DNA of 64,000 nucleotides from Aliivibrio sp. S3MY1 (GCF_028765575.1 NZ_JARACO010000007.1:95615-159614); one strand, 5' to 3'. Shown: positions 40,926 to 50,186, numbered from the stretch's first letter. Notes: generated by a model from the letters alone, not told the origin. Made by a program: numbers and translations.

Positions 40926-40952
40926 TTAGCGACGGTTAAAAATAAACCTTTA
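40926..40952 (-). promoter_or_regulatory. Sigma-28 (FliA) promoter of flaC
   Basis: Minus strand TAAAG (40948-40952), 14-base spacer, GTCGCTAA (40926-40933). Same layout as the flaD promoter, including the sequence just downstream. Confidence 0.78.
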
Positions 40953-41174
40953 TGCTTTTTTTTATAAAACAGATGATTACTTTATGAACTATGATCATGC
41001 TTCAAAGTTTTTTACAATTGACGAAAAAACAGCTAAAGTTTTTTTGCTTTTGGCCAAGTATTAATCAGAACCTTGATACAAAAGGATGTTGCTTACTTCT
41101 CCTTTCGTTTTATTTTGAGTTTGATACTTCATTTCTTTATTTATTTCACTTTAGCCACTTTATTTTCTTTAGAC

Positions 41175-41206
41175 GAAAAAAAACCAGCCGTCATTGCTGG
41201 TTTTTA
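41175..41206 (-). terminator. Intrinsic terminator of flaB
   Basis: AAACCAGC / GCTGGTTT stem with a short loop, followed on the minus strand by a run of Ts, 26 bases after the flagellin stop. Confidence 0.88.
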
Positions 41207-41231
41207 AAATCGTTATCTCCGTTGGTATAAA

Positions 41232-42365
41232 TTAACCAAGCAGTTTTAACGCAAGATCTGGTGCTTGTTTAGCTTGAGCGAGTACTGTTGAACTTACTTG
41301 CTGTAAGATTTGCGCTTTCATCATCTCAACCGTTTCTTTTGCAAAGTCGGTGTCTTCAATACGACTATTTGATGCCGAGATATTTTCATTAATATTATTT
41401 AAGTTATTAATGGCATGATCAAAACGGTTTTGGAATGCCCCTAAGGTTGCACGTTCTTTATCGACAAATCCCATGGCGGCATCTAACGTTGCAATCGCTT
41501 TTTGAGAACCACCGACTGTCGTTAAATCCAAATCATTAACAGTATCAAATACAGCACCACCAATGGCTAATTCAGCAGATAATGAACCACCAAAGGTCAC
41601 CGCACTTGAGACTAAATCACCCGCAGTAAATAACTGTAACTGGCCGTTTTCATCCACTGACGCTTGAACGGTATCATTTTGCCCATTGATGTACGTTGCT
41701 AACTCCTCAATGTCATCACCCGCCTTGGCTTCAATCGTAATTTCTTGAGACTTACCATTTTCATCATTAAATGACATGGTAAGAGTCTGCCCGCCCTCTG
41801 GCACTGTCCAACCTTTGTTTAATTGGTTTTGAGAGGTGTAATGAAATCCCCCCATGGCTAAAGTATCAGAACGCATACTGCCTAGCGTTAGTTGAACAGC
41901 CTCACCAGCATTAGCCCCAATCTGGAAAGTTGACGTCCCAAATTGACCATTTAATAAACGACGTCCACCAAAGGATGTGGTTTCTGCAATACGATTTAAT
42001 TCATCGTTTAAGGCATCCGCTTCTTCTTGTATTGCCTGACGATCTTGTAGAGAGTTGGACCCATTAGATGACTGCAACGCTAAATCACGCATACGCTGAA
42101 GGATATTAGTAGTTTCATTCATCGCACCTTCTGCCGTTTGAGCAATAGAAATACCATCATTGGCATTACGCACGGCAACATCTAATCCGCTCATTTGAGC
42201 TTGTAGTCGATTGGAAATTTGTAAACCTGCAGCATCATCTTTAGCGCTATTAATTCGCTTTCCAGAAGAAAGACGTTCCATCGATTGATTTAACTGATCT
42301 GTTGCTTGATTCAAATATCTCTGTGCCGTCATGGCAGACACATTGGTGTTTACTGTCACTGTCAT
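41232..42365 (-). CDS. flaB: Flagellin, second of the array, divergent C-terminus (flaB by order)
   Basis: A 377-residue flagellin. It keeps the common N-terminus ([20 protein letters not shown]) but is the most different at the C-terminus: [20 protein letters not shown] and ending [10 protein letters not shown], where the others read [19 protein letters not shown]. That helix is both the D0 core and the FliS-binding site. The central domain is also distinct. It has a sigma-28 promoter at 42426-42452 and its own terminator. Confidence 0.9.
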   Translation of the reverse strand: MTVTVNTNVSAMTAQRYLNQATDQLNQSMERLSSGKRINSAKDDAAGLQISNRLQAQMSGLDVAVRNANDGISIAQTAEGAMNETTNILQRMRDLALQSSNGSNSLQDRQAIQEEADALNDELNRIAETTSFGGRRLLNGQFGTSTFQIGANAGEAVQLTLGSMRSDTLAMGGFHYTSQNQLNKGWTVPEGGQTLTMSFNDENGKSQEITIEAKAGDDIEELATYINGQNDTVQASVDENGQLQLFTAGDLVSSAVTFGGSLSAELAIGGAVFDTVNDLDLTTVGGSQKAIATLDAAMGFVDKERATLGAFQNRFDHAINNLNNINENISASNSRIEDTDFAKETVEMMKAQILQQVSSTVLAQAKQAPDLALKLLG

Positions 42366-42425
42366 AATGACCTCTTAATTAAAATAGCGATTTTCTGATA
42401 TAGAAAAATAGACTCTTATAAGGTT

Positions 42426-42452
42426 CTATCGGCGCTGAAAAAATAAACTTAA
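42426..42452 (-). promoter_or_regulatory. Sigma-28 (FliA) promoter of flaB
   Basis: Minus strand TTAAG (42448-42452), 14-base spacer, GCCGATAG (42426-42433). Both boxes are the same as those of flgM. Confidence 0.78.
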
Positions 42453-42546
42453 GAGGAAAACAAAAAGAAAGGGGCTAGAAAAAGGTAAAAGAATATAAGG
42501 GAATAAATAGAAAAGGGTAGCCCCAATTAAGGGGCATAAAGCTAGG

Positions 42547-42591
42547 CTGGTTTTTTATGAGGAGATCTGTGAGAAGAACACAAAAAACCAG
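42547..42591 (-). repeat. Inverted repeat downstream of flaA
   Basis: CTGGTTTTTT (42547-42556) and AAAAAACCAG (42582-42591) are perfect ten-base inverted copies around 25 bases. The T-rich arm could also serve as the T run of the hairpin just before it in the flaA transcript. Confidence 0.6.
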
Positions 42592-42618
42592 TTACCTGAA
42601 GCTTGCCAACAATCAAAT

Positions 42619-42657
42619 GAACAAGAGGATGATGAGAGATGAGAGCACCTCTTGTTC
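42619..42657 (-). terminator. Probable flaA terminator hairpin
   Basis: GAACAAGAGG and CCTCTTGTTC pair perfectly over ten bases around a 19-base purine-rich loop, 28 bases after the flaA stop. No T run follows directly, but a further T-rich inverted repeat lies about 30 bases on. Confidence 0.5.
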
Positions 42658-42685
42658 ACTAAGATGACTGTTGTTAGTTACTCAA

Positions 42686-43825
42686 TTACTGCAGTAAAGT
42701 TAATGCAGCGTTTGGTAACTGTTTCGCTTGAGCAAGAATAGACGTACTAGACTGCTGAAGGATTTGTGCTTTTGTCATGTTTGTTGTTTCTTTAGCAAAA
42801 TCAGTATCTTTGATTCGGCTGTTAGAAGCAGACACATTCTCTTGAATGTTAGACAAGTTGTTGATGCTGTGGCCTAAACGGTTTTGTTTAGCACCTAAAT
42901 CAGCACGTTCACGGTCAATATAAGCAAGCGCTGAATCGATAACACCGATAGAAACTTGAGCATCACCAACAGACGTTACATCTAGTTTATCAACCGTTGC
43001 TTTAATACCAGCACCGCCAGTTAAACCTAATTCTGTAGCAAGGTTACCAGATACCGCTAACTCACCTTGGATAGATGGTTCTGCAACAAACAGTTGAAGT
43101 TTACCTTCATCACCAACAGATGCTGAGATCTTGTCTGATTGACCGTTAATGTATGTTGCTAACTCTTCAATATCATCGCCAGCTTTTGCATTGATATTGA
43201 TAGAAACTAATTCACCTTTTTGAGTTGTGAAATCTAGTTTCATGTCATTTTTACCAGCAGCGACATTCCAAGATGCATCTTTACCGATTTCAGAAACAAA
43301 ACGTTGACCACCCATACGGCTATCATCAGCACGTACAGACGTTAGTTCAATAAGAATTGCTTCACCAGCATTTGCACCGATTTGGAATGCAGACTCACCG
43401 AATGTACCGTTAAGTAGACGGCGACCACCAAAAGAGGTTGTTTCAGCAATACGGTTTAATTCATCAGACAGTGCATGTACTTCTTCTTGGATAGAAGAGC
43501 GATCTTGATCTGAGTTAGAACCATTTGCCGCTTGTAGTGATAAATCACGCATACGTTGAAGGATGTTTGTCGATTCGTTCATCGCACCTTCAGCTGTTTG
43601 AGCGATAGAAATACCATCATTAGCATTACGCATAGCAACATCAAGACCACGAGTCTGAGCTGTTAAACGGTTAGAAATTTGTAGACCAGCAGCGTCATCT
43701 TTTGCGCTGTTGATTTTAGTACCTGAAGACAAACGCTCCATTGAGTTGTTTAGATCGTTCGTTGCGTTATTTAGGTAACGCTGCGCAGTCATCGCAGATA
43801 CGTTAGTATTTACATTTACAGCCAT
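42686..43825 (-). CDS. flaA: Major-type flagellin FlaA with sigma-54 promoter
   Basis: A 379-residue flagellin ([21 protein letters not shown]-terminus [20 protein letters not shown], ending AALTLLQ). It is the first of the array, next to flgL, and alone has a sigma-54 promoter (44027-44042). In Vibrio cholerae and A. fischeri the FlrC-dependent flagellin is FlaA, the copy essential for a filament; promoter type and place support the same call here. Confidence 0.9.
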   Translation of the reverse strand: MAVNVNTNVSAMTAQRYLNNATNDLNNSMERLSSGTKINSAKDDAAGLQISNRLTAQTRGLDVAMRNANDGISIAQTAEGAMNESTNILQRMRDLSLQAANGSNSDQDRSSIQEEVHALSDELNRIAETTSFGGRRLLNGTFGESAFQIGANAGEAILIELTSVRADDSRMGGQRFVSEIGKDASWNVAAGKNDMKLDFTTQKGELVSININAKAGDDIEELATYINGQSDKISASVGDEGKLQLFVAEPSIQGELAVSGNLATELGLTGGAGIKATVDKLDVTSVGDAQVSIGVIDSALAYIDRERADLGAKQNRLGHSINNLSNIQENVSASNSRIKDTDFAKETTNMTKAQILQQSSTSILAQAKQLPNAALTLLQ

Positions 43826-44026
43826 CGTTGCTCTCCTTGAGTTTCGTTTTCACGAAATCTACTTTCTGCTCTATTCAGAAATATTTAAAAATCATAGTTA
43901 AATATCAGCCACAATTGGCCAATGTTTTTCAATGTCATGTAATTTACATATCAAATCTCATGCCAAGATGAGAAATATACATAGATTAATGACTGACATG
44001 CAAAAGCAAAGTGATTAACCCTATTT

Positions 44027-44042
44027 TGCAACTGCTATGCCA
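44027..44042 (-). promoter_or_regulatory. Sigma-54 promoter of flaA
   Basis: Minus strand TGGCATAGCAGTTGCA, exact GG-N10-GC spacing, 202 bases before the flaA ATG. The leader would be unusually long for this locus. Confidence 0.82.
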
Positions 44043-44223
44043 CTATTTACCATTGGCAAACTGTGAGCGTCTCAGTCATAGTTATTAATTAGCATAAGGT
44101 GTGCCAGTTTTTCATAATTCAAATCAACTTATTAAGGAAATAAAAATAATCATTTAAAATCATAAACTTAAACAACACCAACTTTATTACTACTCTCTCT
44201 TTAAATACTGAAAAACCAACCTT

Positions 44224-44411
44224 TTTGCCGCTTTTTTATAAATATTGCCGCATTGCCTCTCTCCCAATACTTAGGGACTAACAAGTAGACTACTTTTTAC
44301 TATAATTTCTATTCATGGCTTACATACAACCAATAAGAATAAAATAGGAAAAAAACTGAAATTTTCAATAATAAGCGGCAAATATTTACAATATTCGAGT
44401 TAAGCGGCAAA
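44224..44411. repeat. Four TTGCCGC motifs in symmetric array
   Basis: TTTGCCGCTT (44224-44233) and ATTGCCGCAT (44245-44254) point one way. TAAGCGGCAA (44372-44381) and TAAGCGGCAA (44401-44410) point the other way. The whole forms an interrupted inverted repeat upstream of the flaA promoter. Confidence 0.6.
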
Positions 44412-44515
44412 GCTATTCCCATTTGTATTTTACTTATAGTTCATACAGTTATAGGAATTCAAATAAATTACCGCCTCAATTTTCCTACACCTATAATGAC
44501 CGTAAATAGCAGGCA

Positions 44516-44548
44516 TAAAAAAAGCCCAGCCTGCCTGCTGAGCTTTCA
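44516..44548 (-). terminator. Intrinsic terminator of flgK-flgL
   Basis: Minus strand stem AAGCTCAGCAGG / CCTGCTGGGCTT-type pairing, with one or two mismatches, ends in seven Ts. It starts 14 bases after the flgL stop. Confidence 0.82.
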
Positions 44549-44562
44549 GTATTATTTGATTT

Positions 44563-45756
44563 TTATACGTAATTAAATAATGTTATATCTTTTACTTTAC
44601 CAAAGGCTTGCTGAGAAGCCTGAAGAGCACGAGTATTCTCACTAAATTCAATCACTGCTTGAGCGTAATCTAAATCTTCAATAGAGCTTAACGATTTAGA
44701 GATAGTTAAATCAAAATCTTGGTGCTGCATTTCTTGTTGGTCAAGCGTGTTCTGTCTTGTTCCCACTTCGGCCTGTGCTTGGCTTAAGTGAATAAATGCA
44801 GCATGGAACTCATCAGTTACTTGATGTAACTCTGCCGTACTTGATGCATCAGATACATGATTTAATGCTAATTCTTGTGCTTTTTTGAAAGAATCAAAAA
44901 CGCTAATCGTTTTCTTTGGCTCAAGCGTTATAGTATCACCCGCTTTTAATTGGCCACGGATCTGTATATCAACCCCTTCATACTTAATCCCTTCTGCAGG
45001 ATCAAATTGAGCAGTTTTTATTGCACTGCCATCTTTTGATAATTGGTAATTATACTTACCATCAGCACCGGCATTAAAGCTGACTTCATACGTTGCCGGG
45101 TCGGTATAATTTGTATTGGTCGCTTTGGATAGCAATAATTCAGACCCTTCTTTCAGTGAATATTGTGGGTCGTAATCACCAAATGGGTTTTTTATTTCTG
45201 TAAATAATTTACTACCTGAATCATTAACAGCTACTTCTACTGAACCTGACACTTTCAAACTACGCTGATATTCATCACCAGCATAAGCAACCGTTCCATC
45301 ATTCGAGCGGAAGAATGGTTGGGTTTTTGGCTTGGTACCAGAGAATAAATAGTTCCCTGATTCATCTAACATATTGGTTAGATTTAAAAAGTTATCGGCA
45401 ATGCCTTTAATGTCTTGCGCATGAGCATAACGATCTTCTGGTGCAAGAGAACCGTTAATCATTTCCATAACACTACGTTTAGCATCATCAGTAAACTGTT
45501 CAGCATTAGCGATGGCTATTTCATGACGCTCTAAACGGTTACGTGCCAATGTAATGGTATCTGTATATTGGCGTAACTCTTCTTTCTTTTGAGTTAGGTT
45601 TTGGGCATATAACGCTGCAACGGGATCATCACCTGCGGTTAATAGCTTTTTACCTGACGCTAATTGTGCACTGTTCTGATGCACTTTCGCTTCTTGGCGC
45701 GAAATATCATTTTGCACCGCTTGGTAATTATGAAAGCTTGAAATACGATTTAACAT
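44563..45756 (-). CDS. flgL: Hook-filament junction protein FlgL (HAP3)
   Basis: A 397-residue protein with flagellin-like ends: N-terminal SSFHNYQAVQNDISRQEAKV and LASGKKLLTAGDDPVAALYA; C-terminal SSIEDLDYAQAVIEFSENTR. It joins the hook to the filament with FlgK. It lies 17 bases after flgK and ends in a strong terminator. Confidence 0.95.
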   Translation of the reverse strand: MLNRISSFHNYQAVQNDISRQEAKVHQNSAQLASGKKLLTAGDDPVAALYAQNLTQKKEELRQYTDTITLARNRLERHEIAIANAEQFTDDAKRSVMEMINGSLAPEDRYAHAQDIKGIADNFLNLTNMLDESGNYLFSGTKPKTQPFFRSNDGTVAYAGDEYQRSLKVSGSVEVAVNDSGSKLFTEIKNPFGDYDPQYSLKEGSELLLSKATNTNYTDPATYEVSFNAGADGKYNYQLSKDGSAIKTAQFDPAEGIKYEGVDIQIRGQLKAGDTITLEPKKTISVFDSFKKAQELALNHVSDASSTAELHQVTDEFHAAFIHLSQAQAEVGTRQNTLDQQEMQHQDFDLTISKSLSSIEDLDYAQAVIEFSENTRALQASQQAFGKVKDITLFNYV

Positions 45757-45773
45757 ACTCTACAGCTCCTTAA

Positions 45774-47654
45774 TTACGATAATTGTAAAATTGAGTTAAA
45801 CGTTTCATCTGCCGCTTTCATGATACGTGAAGATGCCATGTACGCTTGTTGGAACTTCATCATGCTTGCCGCTTCTTCATCTAAGTTCACGCCAGAAACT
45901 GAGGCAACACGACTTTGAGCAGCTTCATTCTCTACACGAGATACTTCAGATAAACGAGACGCTGTTGCTTTTTTCAGGCCAATTTCAGTATTTACGTTTT
46001 CGTATAGGTCGATTACCGTTGAGCGGCCTTCGTCCATCACTTTACGTGTTTGCAAACCTTGCATTAATAGCAAGTTACCATTATCACCTTCAGATGGAAC
46101 TAAGTTTGCTGCAAATTTATCATTTGCTGCAGCACCACCAGTAAGTTCAAACGTTGTACCACCTACAGTTACCGCACCTTTTGGTGGGTAAGTTTGTGGT
46201 TCAAGTAACATTTTTCCTTTCATGTCCAGAACTGCAAATTGGTTTGCTGCAGGAGAAATTACAACTTGAAACTCTTTTAATGCACCAGCTTGCAGAACTT
46301 TAAATTTTGCATTACCTGTTGCGAATGTCGCTGAGCTTGCATAGCTTTGTGCGGCTATTTTCTCTGCTTCATTCATTTCAAGCTTCATTTCGCCAGCCGC
46401 TATACGCGTTGGGCGAAGTAGTACACGTTCACCGGCACCTAGTGGCTCACGAATTTCAACTCGCATACCGTCTAGGAAAAAGGTCGATGGGTTACCGGTT
46501 GGGTCTAAACGCTGTACTTCACCTGTTGGTCGGGTCACCGTATATTGGCTGCCATCATACTTAAGTGCATAATCACCTGCTTTTAGCTGGCTAATATCAT
46601 CAATGAATACGCCTACTTCAGCAGAAGAGCCACCAGAAACAATAGCGCGGCTACGAGCAGCTTGTTCTGAGTTCACATCAGAGAAAATATTAGCACCAAT
46701 CTGTCCACGCAGATCTATCGCTTGGCTTTGTAAACGGTTAACTTCACTACTGAAACCAACTGCCACACGGCCTAATTCATCCATGATGGTAGGAATTGTA
46801 TTATCACGCAATTCAAACAATGCCGATAATTTACCGCCAATGCTGTCATGTTGAATCGCTTTTATTCCCTGACCTTCAACCATTGCTAGTCGGCGCTGTA
46901 ATGGGTCAGGAGTCCCTGCTATCATCTGCAATTCACTTGAATGAGTACCAGACACCAACATGTGTCCACCACCAATTAATACATTAAATGAATTCTCGTT
47001 ATCACGCTTAGTAATGGTAACTTTTGTGTATTGAGACAGTTCTTTAATTAACTTTTCATGACGGTCCATAAGGTCATTGTGCGGACCTGGGGTCTTGACC
47101 ATCATTTGGTTAATTTCTTTTAACTCTAGAGCAATACCATTCATACGCTCTACCGTTAGATCCATCTTTTTATTTACGTCTGAATTTTGCTGACGTACGT
47201 TCTCATAAAAGTCATTTAAGCTTTGTGAAACAAGACGAGATTTTTCAAGGACTACTTTACGTGCACCGATTTCGTTAGGGCTGTCGGCAAGTGTTTTTAC
47301 GGCATCAAACCAATCATTAATGTTTTCTGGAATACGCTTAGCACCAATAGATGACATCATATTCGTTAGAACATCAAGGTTTGCTTCTGTATCCATAGAG
47401 TAGCTTACGTTGGTTGTCGATAGGTTCAATTCGTTAGTTGCGAACTGATCAAACGAACGTCGCACAGCGGCAACGTGCACGCCTGCGCCGTATTTTGAGC
47501 CAGCAACCCAAAGAGGCATATCTGTTTCTTGAACTACCGATTGGCGACTAAAGCCTTCAGTATTAACATTGTTAATATTGTGACTGGTCGTATTCAGTTG
47601 ACGCTGCGCCGTAAGCACACCTTGTGTACCTAGATTTAGCAGATCAAGTCCCAT
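45774..47654 (-). CDS. flgK: Hook-filament junction protein FlgK (HAP1)
   Basis: A 626-residue protein. The N-terminus GLDLLNLGTQGVLTAQRQLN and NTTSHNINNVNTEGFSRQ is the rod/hook family motif, and the C-terminal SGVNLDEEAASMMKFQQAYM is the FlgK signature. It forms the hook side of the junction. It is driven by a near-perfect sigma-54 site at 47713-47728. Confidence 0.96.
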   Translation of the reverse strand: MGLDLLNLGTQGVLTAQRQLNTTSHNINNVNTEGFSRQSVVQETDMPLWVAGSKYGAGVHVAAVRRSFDQFATNELNLSTTNVSYSMDTEANLDVLTNMMSSIGAKRIPENINDWFDAVKTLADSPNEIGARKVVLEKSRLVSQSLNDFYENVRQQNSDVNKKMDLTVERMNGIALELKEINQMMVKTPGPHNDLMDRHEKLIKELSQYTKVTITKRDNENSFNVLIGGGHMLVSGTHSSELQMIAGTPDPLQRRLAMVEGQGIKAIQHDSIGGKLSALFELRDNTIPTIMDELGRVAVGFSSEVNRLQSQAIDLRGQIGANIFSDVNSEQAARSRAIVSGGSSAEVGVFIDDISQLKAGDYALKYDGSQYTVTRPTGEVQRLDPTGNPSTFFLDGMRVEIREPLGAGERVLLRPTRIAAGEMKLEMNEAEKIAAQSYASSATFATGNAKFKVLQAGALKEFQVVISPAANQFAVLDMKGKMLLEPQTYPPKGAVTVGGTTFELTGGAAANDKFAANLVPSEGDNGNLLLMQGLQTRKVMDEGRSTVIDLYENVNTEIGLKKATASRLSEVSRVENEAAQSRVASVSGVNLDEEAASMMKFQQAYMASSRIMKAADETFNSILQLS

Positions 47655-47712
47655 ATTGCCTCCAAAAAACTCTATAAAAGATGCGATAAAAATTTCCTAA
47701 CGAATCTAATAT

Positions 47713-47728
47713 AGCAATCAGTGTGCCA
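47713..47728 (-). promoter_or_regulatory. Sigma-54 promoter of flgK-flgL
   Basis: Minus strand TGGCACACTGATTGCT, which matches TGGCAC-N5-TTGCW completely. It lies 59 bases before the flgK ATG. Confidence 0.92.
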
Positions 47729-47852
47729 ACTTTTAACCCCTTAAGTTTCAATAAGATAGACAAACCAACCACCTTAAAGTCTCTCTTTGCCACTAGATTT
47801 CTTTATTTATTGCCTTTATTTGCCTCTTTTCGTTTTTAAGCGGCAATAAAGC

Positions 47853-47902
47853 AAAAAATCCTGCCGCTCAGTGATATGACAACACTAAGAAACAGGATTT
47901 TA
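47853..47902 (-). terminator. Terminator of flgJ
   Basis: AAAATCCTG and CAGGATTTT arms with an inner AGTG/CACT-type pairing, ending in Ts on the minus strand, 27 bases after the flgJ stop. Confidence 0.7.
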
Positions 47903-47928
47903 GATATTTAATAATTCAGTAAGGCTTA

Positions 47929-48933
47929 TTATTTAGTTAAGCTTTCTACGGTCTTCATTACACTCATGACTTTATTGGTGTAGTTTGGATCCGTTGCATA
48001 ACCTGCGCTATGAATGCCTTTAATAAAGCTTTCTGAACTTTCTGTCTGTTGCAATGCGCGTTCATAACGTGGGTTTTGATTCAAGAAACGGACGAAGTCG
48101 CTGAAGCTTTCTTCATAGTTATCGTATGAACGGAAGGCCGCATTCTCTGTCACTGCAATATTATCGTGATATTCTAACGTGTTCTTAGCAATCTTATCGC
48201 CCTGCCAGCTTCTATCCGCTTTAATATTGAATAAGTTATGGCTTGAATCCACTGAATTTTGAATCACTTTTTTACCCCAACCGGTTTCTAGGGCGGCTTG
48301 AGCAATTAATACATTTGAGTCAATGCCTAGTGCCTTGGCGGCTTTTTCAGCATACGGCTTCATGGTTTCAACAAATTGCTGAGGTGAATCAAATTTCTCA
48401 GGTTGTTGTACAGGCCTTGCTGCCAAGGCTTTTTCTAGCTGTGCAATACTTGGTGATTCAGTCTGTGATGCTTGTCTTGCTTCAGAGCCCTTTGGATATG
48501 AGTAATCAACCGGCAAACGTAACGGTTCATCCGTTGCCGCTTTACGCATTGCCATGCGAGCATCTTGCTCTAAGTTTTTGCCGTTATGCACAGGTGCCTC
48601 TTGATTCATCGATGCACCAAGTTGAGCTACAATCATATCGGCTAAACCTAATGAACCTTTTTTCGACAATTCTGTTGCCATTTGATCGTCACGCATTTGC
48701 TCAAAGAACTGCTGATTATCACTGCTCATCATATCTGATTTGAATGAATCATTGGCATTACGCATTGATTTAAAAAGCATTTGCGTAAAGATTGATTCAA
48801 ACTGCTCAGCCGCTGCACGCAACGCTTTGTCTTGGCTTTCTTGATCGCCACTTACCGCATTTTTACGTAATTTATCTAGACCTCCCACATCATGGATAAA
48901 GCCTACGTCTGTCATGTTTACTGAATTATTCAT
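47929..48933 (-). CDS. flgJ: Rod cap and peptidoglycan hydrolase FlgJ
   Basis: A 334-residue two-domain protein. The N-terminal rod-cap part has FESIFTQMLFKSMRNANDSF. The C-terminal glucosaminidase domain (from ~185) has NVLIAQAALETGWGKKVI, in which Glu of ALETGWG is the expected catalytic residue, and ends SAGYATDPNYTNKVM. It opens the cell wall for rod growth. A sigma-54 site (48992-49007) directly precedes it, so it can be made apart from flgF-G-H-I. Confidence 0.95.
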   Translation of the reverse strand: MNNSVNMTDVGFIHDVGGLDKLRKNAVSGDQESQDKALRAAAEQFESIFTQMLFKSMRNANDSFKSDMMSSDNQQFFEQMRDDQMATELSKKGSLGLADMIVAQLGASMNQEAPVHNGKNLEQDARMAMRKAATDEPLRLPVDYSYPKGSEARQASQTESPSIAQLEKALAARPVQQPEKFDSPQQFVETMKPYAEKAAKALGIDSNVLIAQAALETGWGKKVIQNSVDSSHNLFNIKADRSWQGDKIAKNTLEYHDNIAVTENAAFRSYDNYEESFSDFVRFLNQNPRYERALQQTESSESFIKGIHSAGYATDPNYTNKVMSVMKTVESLTK

Positions 48934-48991
48934 CTTTACACTTACTCTTTTAATCAGGGTAATAAAGTTACGGCCTCTACGTTACTAATAG

Positions 48992-49007
48992 AGCAAATTT
49001 AATGCCA
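48992..49007 (-). promoter_or_regulatory. Sigma-54 promoter of flgJ
   Basis: Minus strand TGGCATTAAATTTGCT with GG-N10-GC spacing, 58 bases before the flgJ ATG. Its -24 end touches the T run of the flgI terminator. Confidence 0.8.
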
Positions 49008-49038
49008 AAAAAAACGCACCCCAAAAGAAGTGCGTTTA
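49007..49038 (-). terminator. Intrinsic terminator of flgF-G-H-I
   Basis: AAACGCAC / GTGCGTTT stem with a TTCTTTTGGG-type loop, then eight Ts on the minus strand. It starts 25 bases after the flgI stop. Confidence 0.9.
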
Positions 49039-49062
49039 TTATCTTTATTTAACAAGCATCTA

Positions 49063-50160
49063 TTAGATGATAATTAGTTGCCCTTCAATGGCACCCGCTT
49101 GTTTCAATGCTTGAAGAATCGCCATTAAATCAGAAGGGGCTGCACCCACTTCATTTACGGCTCTAACCAAATCGTCTAATGTTAAACCCGGTTCGAACTT
49201 AAACATCTTGCCTTGTTCTTCCGTTACTTCGATGTCTGAATCTGGCGTCACCACTGTTTGACCATCACTAAATGGCCCTGGTTGACTCACTTGAAGATTT
49301 TCTTTAATCGCAACCGTCATACCACCGTGAGTCACTGCTGCTGCTTTCAATTTCACGTGTTTACCAACAACAATAGTGCCAGTGCGTGAGTTAACAATGA
49401 TTTTTGCAGAACTATCTGCTGGGTCAAAATCAACATTCTCTATAGCTGATAAGAAAGCGACTCGTTGACTGATATCACGAGGGGCGCGAACACGTACTGA
49501 GGTCGCATCAATTGCTGAAGCCATATTTGGACCTAAGAAATTATTTACGGCATCAGCCATGCGTTGGGCCGTCGTAAAATCCGACTCCAATAAGTTGAAA
49601 GTAATGAAATCACCACGACCAAACGGCGATGGAACTTCACGTTCAACCATTGCGCCACCAGAGATACGTCCTACCGTTGGGTTATTACCCACCAGTTTTG
49701 AACCATCTGCGCCTTCGGCACTAAAACCACTTACAATTAAGTTACCTTGTGCAATGGCGTAGGTTTTACCATCCAAACCTTTTAGGAACGTTTGTAGTAA
49801 AGTACCACCACGTAAACTTTTTGCCGAACCAACAGACGAAACCGTCACATCAACCACTTGGCCTTGTTTTGAGAATGCTGGCAAGGTAGCGGTTACCATT
49901 ACTGCCGCCACGTTTTTTGTCTTTGGTTTTGTACCTGGTGGTAATTGAATACCAAAGTTTTGCAGCATGGCATTAAAGCTTTGATCGGTAAATGGCGTTG
50001 ATTCACCAGTACCCGGTAAGCCTGAAACCAAACCATAACCAATTAACTGGTTACTACGAACCCCAGCAACTTCTGCCACGTCTTTAATACGTGCCGCTTG
50101 TACTGTAGAGATACTTAGGCATAACCAAGTAAAGATTAAAGTAACTAGGTTTTTATTCAC
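49063..50160 (-). CDS. flgI: Flagellar P-ring protein FlgI
   Basis: A 365-residue periplasmic ring protein with a signal peptide (about 1-22, ending STVQA) and family segments [20 protein letters not shown] and [13 protein letters not shown] place the start at GTG 50160 ([10 protein letters not shown]), because GGAG lies seven bases ahead and this gives the usual length and a normal signal peptide. ATG 50184, eight codons up, is the alternative. The ring acts as the peptidoglycan bushing of the rod. Confidence 0.94.
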   Translation of the reverse strand: MNKNLVTLIFTWLCLSISTVQAARIKDVAEVAGVRSNQLIGYGLVSGLPGTGESTPFTDQSFNAMLQNFGIQLPPGTKPKTKNVAAVMVTATLPAFSKQGQVVDVTVSSVGSAKSLRGGTLLQTFLKGLDGKTYAIAQGNLIVSGFSAEGADGSKLVGNNPTVGRISGGAMVEREVPSPFGRGDFITFNLLESDFTTAQRMADAVNNFLGPNMASAIDATSVRVRAPRDISQRVAFLSAIENVDFDPADSSAKIIVNSRTGTIVVGKHVKLKAAAVTHGGMTVAIKENLQVSQPGPFSDGQTVVTPDSDIEVTEEQGKMFKFEPGLTLDDLVRAVNEVGAAPSDLMAILQALKQAGAIEGQLIII

Positions 50161-50186
50161 GTCAAAACTCCAACGATTCGTCATTA

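Larger units (their letters stand above)
40824..41231. other. Intergenic region flaB-flaC
   Basis: A 408-base gap with the flaC leader, the flaC sigma-28 promoter (40926-40952) and the flaB terminator (41175-41206). A plus-strand frame at 40991-41230 is T-rich low-complexity with no ribosome site and I do not regard it as a gene. Confidence 0.7.
42366..42685. other. Intergenic region flaA-flaB with three inverted repeats
   Basis: A 320-base gap. It holds the flaB sigma-28 promoter and, between that and the flaA stop, three separate inverted repeats (42520-42535, 42547-42591, 42619-42657). No open frame with a ribosome site is seen. Confidence 0.7.
43826..44562. other. 737-base intergenic region flaA-flgL
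   Basis: The longest gap in the window. It holds the flaA leader (about 190 bases from the probable start of transcription), the flaA sigma-54 promoter, AT-rich sequence with four GCCGC/GCGGC motifs arranged symmetrically (44224-44411), and the flgL terminator. No gene is seen. Confidence 0.75.

Noticed and set aside
40991..41230. Plus-strand frame of 79 codons between flaB and flaC
   Set aside because: Low-complexity Phe/Leu-rich translation of T-rich DNA, no ribosome site, and it runs across the flaB terminator.
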